Source of the DNA: Clostridia bacterium
Lineage (GTDB): Bacteria; Bacillota; Clostridia; HGM11327
DNA length: 6,803 nt
Assembly: GCA_017935525.1 (NCBI GenBank)
Contig: JAGBHJ010000241.1
Location: forward strand, 1 to 6,803
Direction of reading: 5' to 3'
Shown here: positions 6,180 to 6,803 of the stretch, piece after piece
How positions within the stretch are numbered: position 1 is the stretch's first letter
Layout of the letters: every line of letters starts with the position of its first letter
Position numbers and translations under genes: made by a program
Notes under the pieces: generated by a model
Seen by the model: the letters and a program-made list of their open reading frames with translations, nothing else
Databases searched by the model: none
What the model was told of the DNA's origin: nothing

Positions 6180-6258
6180 ATGAACAAGGTAAATAAAAAA
6201 AGGAATACTGCTGGCAATACTGGCGGCGGCGCTTTACGCTGTGAATTCGCCCCATTAG
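6180..6258 (+). pseudogene. Frameshifted, truncated remnant of an EamA/DMT-type transporter
   Basis: GGAGG (6172-6176) stands three bases before an ATG at 6180, 17 bases after the rhamnosidase stop. The first codons read MNKVNKK. After a run of seven A (6195-6201) the next frame gives KGILLAILAAALYAVNSPH and stops at TAG 6256-6258. That segment closely matches, from memory, the N-terminal first helix of EamA/DMT-superfamily transporters (typically KGI..AILAAALYA.NSPFSKLLL). Removing one A would join the parts into a 25-residue start of such a transporter. The remaining family length (about 280 residues) is missing, replaced by the terminator hairpin. As written, the ATG frame gives an unrelated 34-residue peptide ending at TAA 6282. 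It was probably a second gene in the rhamnosidase transcript, perhaps a sugar or metabolite permease, lost by deletion. An alternative is a very short functional leader peptide, which I think unlikely. Confidence 0.6.
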
Positions 6259-6282
6259 TGTTACTGTTTCAAAATAACAAGT

Positions 6283-6325
6283 AAAAATCCTCCCTGTGAG
6301 ATTCGCAGGGAGGATCAACTGTTTT
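6283..6325. terminator. Bidirectional terminator between converging rhamnosidase and CDF genes
   Basis: A 13 bp stem (6287-6299 with 6303-6315, one G-U pair) closes a three-base loop GAT. On the minus strand the stem is followed at once by five T (complement of A 6283-6287), giving a good terminator for the CDF gene. On the plus strand the T-run is weaker and offset (TTTT at 6322-6325), so it should terminate the rhamnosidase transcript less well. Confidence 0.85.
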
Positions 6326-6385
6326 ATAAAGACGCGAGGAAGATCCTCGGTGATGCTTTTGCATTCAGCGCATTATTTTTGACTT

Positions 6386-6803
6386 TTACTCATCCTCGCC
6401 GTCGGAAACGTCAAATGTCACCACAGCGTAGTATTTGTTGCCGTCAAAATCTGCAAGATTCTTGTCGATGTGCTTTTTTACGTCGGAGGGGGTGTATTTT
6501 GTGCCAAAGGGGAGAACAACGTCAAATATCAGGTTGGTATGCCCCTTGCCCTTGACCATTCTGAAATCGTGTATGGATATTCTGCTGTCAAGATTTGAGA
6601 GTATGGAGCAGATATGCTGTCTTGTGTGGTCCAGCTCCTCGTCCCCCGTGACTATGGGGTCATAGTGGATAATAAGGTGGACGTTGTGCTGTTGAAGGCA
6701 CTCGCGCTCCAGATCGTCGATTATCTCGTGGCAGGTCATGGGGTCTTCGTCCCTGTCCATTTCCACGTGGATGCTGGCAAAGCGCTGACCGGGTCCGTAG
6801 TCG
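6386..6803 (-). CDS. Cation diffusion facilitator (CDF) transporter, C-terminal part, 5' end beyond window
   Basis: The minus-strand frame is open to the right edge. The 138 visible residues begin DYGPGQRFASIHVEMD and end at a TAA at 6386-6388. A GTG at 6766 is not a real start because coding similarity continues past it. The fragment is the cytoplasmic dimerisation and metal-sensing domain of CDF efflux pumps: SIHVEM (His12 of the fragment), CHEIIDDLE (His25) and IIHYDP (His46, Asp48) correspond to the His248, His261 and His283/Asp285 region of E. coli YiiP. A further segment of about 85 residues follows, with a second copy-like motif IHDFRMVKGKGHTNLIFDVVL, an extension I know from many Firmicute CDF proteins. 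The membrane helices lie outside the window. The likely function is proton-coupled export of Zn2+, Mn2+ or Fe2+; the metal cannot be told from this part. It converges on the rhamnosidase gene and is probably not functionally linked to it. Confidence 0.9.
   Translation of the reverse strand, partial: DYGPGQRFASIHVEMDRDEDPMTCHEIIDDLERECLQQHNVHLIIHYDPIVTGDEELDHTRQHICSILSNLDSRISIHDFRMVKGKGHTNLIFDVVLPFGTKYTPSDVKKHIDKNLADFDGNKYYAVVTFDVSDGEDE

Noticed and set aside
4894..6318. A 474-codon open frame on the minus strand, antisense to the rhamnosidase
   Set aside because: It lies opposite a gene with clear GH78 motifs, has no ribosome binding site I could support, its translation shows no recognisable domain, and it begins within the terminator hairpin. 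Long antisense frames like this are usual shadows of codon bias.
6335..6349. Small hairpin CGAGGA-AGA-TCCTCG in the 3' region of the CDF gene
   Set aside because: Only 6 bp with no adjacent T-run. It could be a minor transcript structure, but the stronger hairpin at 6287-6315 already explains termination.
6766..6766. GTG as start codon of the minus-strand CDF gene
   Set aside because: The frame continues to the window edge with residues (GPGQRFASIH) that fit the CDF domain, so the true start is outside the window.

Overview
The window looks like chromosomal DNA of a gut-type anaerobic Firmicute (class Clostridia). This is inferred from the strong GGAGG/GGGGAGG ribosome binding sites, near-consensus sigma-A-type promoters with 17 bp spacers, U-tailed intrinsic terminators, a moderate base composition, and protein types common in plant-glycan-degrading Clostridia. 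No species can be named from the sequence alone.

Layout. At the left edge is the 3' part of a gene for a helical, probably cytoplasmic protein of unknown function (1-1013). A consensus promoter (1034-1062) then drives a 288-residue protein of unknown function with beta-propeller character (1095-1961), closed by an intrinsic terminator near 2007-2044. Next comes a cluster of GTTGTA/TACAAC half-sites (2076-2101) upstream of a second near-consensus promoter (2122-2150). It leads a 526-residue fusion of an N-terminal XRE-type helix-turn-helix with a C-terminal ADP-ribosylglycohydrolase (DraG-like) domain (2186-3766), again followed by a terminator (3785-3830). A third promoter with an extended -10 (3875-3903) drives a cytoplasmic GH78-type alpha-L-rhamnosidase, whose start is best placed at 3946 (3946-6162). 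Seventeen bases after it lies a short, frameshifted and truncated remnant of an EamA/DMT-type transporter (6180-6258). A strong hairpin (6287-6315) works as a bidirectional terminator. It faces a convergent minus-strand gene, open at the right edge, for the C-terminal part of a cation diffusion facilitator (6386-6803).

How it may work together. The first four genes face the same way and look like a small accessory glycan-utilisation locus: intracellular rhamnosidase, two unassigned proteins of a kind I associate from memory with glycoside hydrolase neighbourhoods, and a protein that could couple DNA binding to hydrolysis or sensing of a ribosyl/glycosyl ligand. Each downstream gene has its own promoter, and two of the units also have their own terminator, so the locus is a set of mostly monocistronic units rather than one operon. 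The link between the HTH-DraG protein and the palindromic sites ahead of its own gene is inference. The CDF gene belongs to a separate, probably housekeeping, metal-efflux function.

The most unusual items are the XRE-DraG fusion with its half-site cluster, the two uncharacterised protein families, and the transporter remnant left behind the rhamnosidase. I saw no tRNA, rRNA, CRISPR array, insertion sequence or phage gene.
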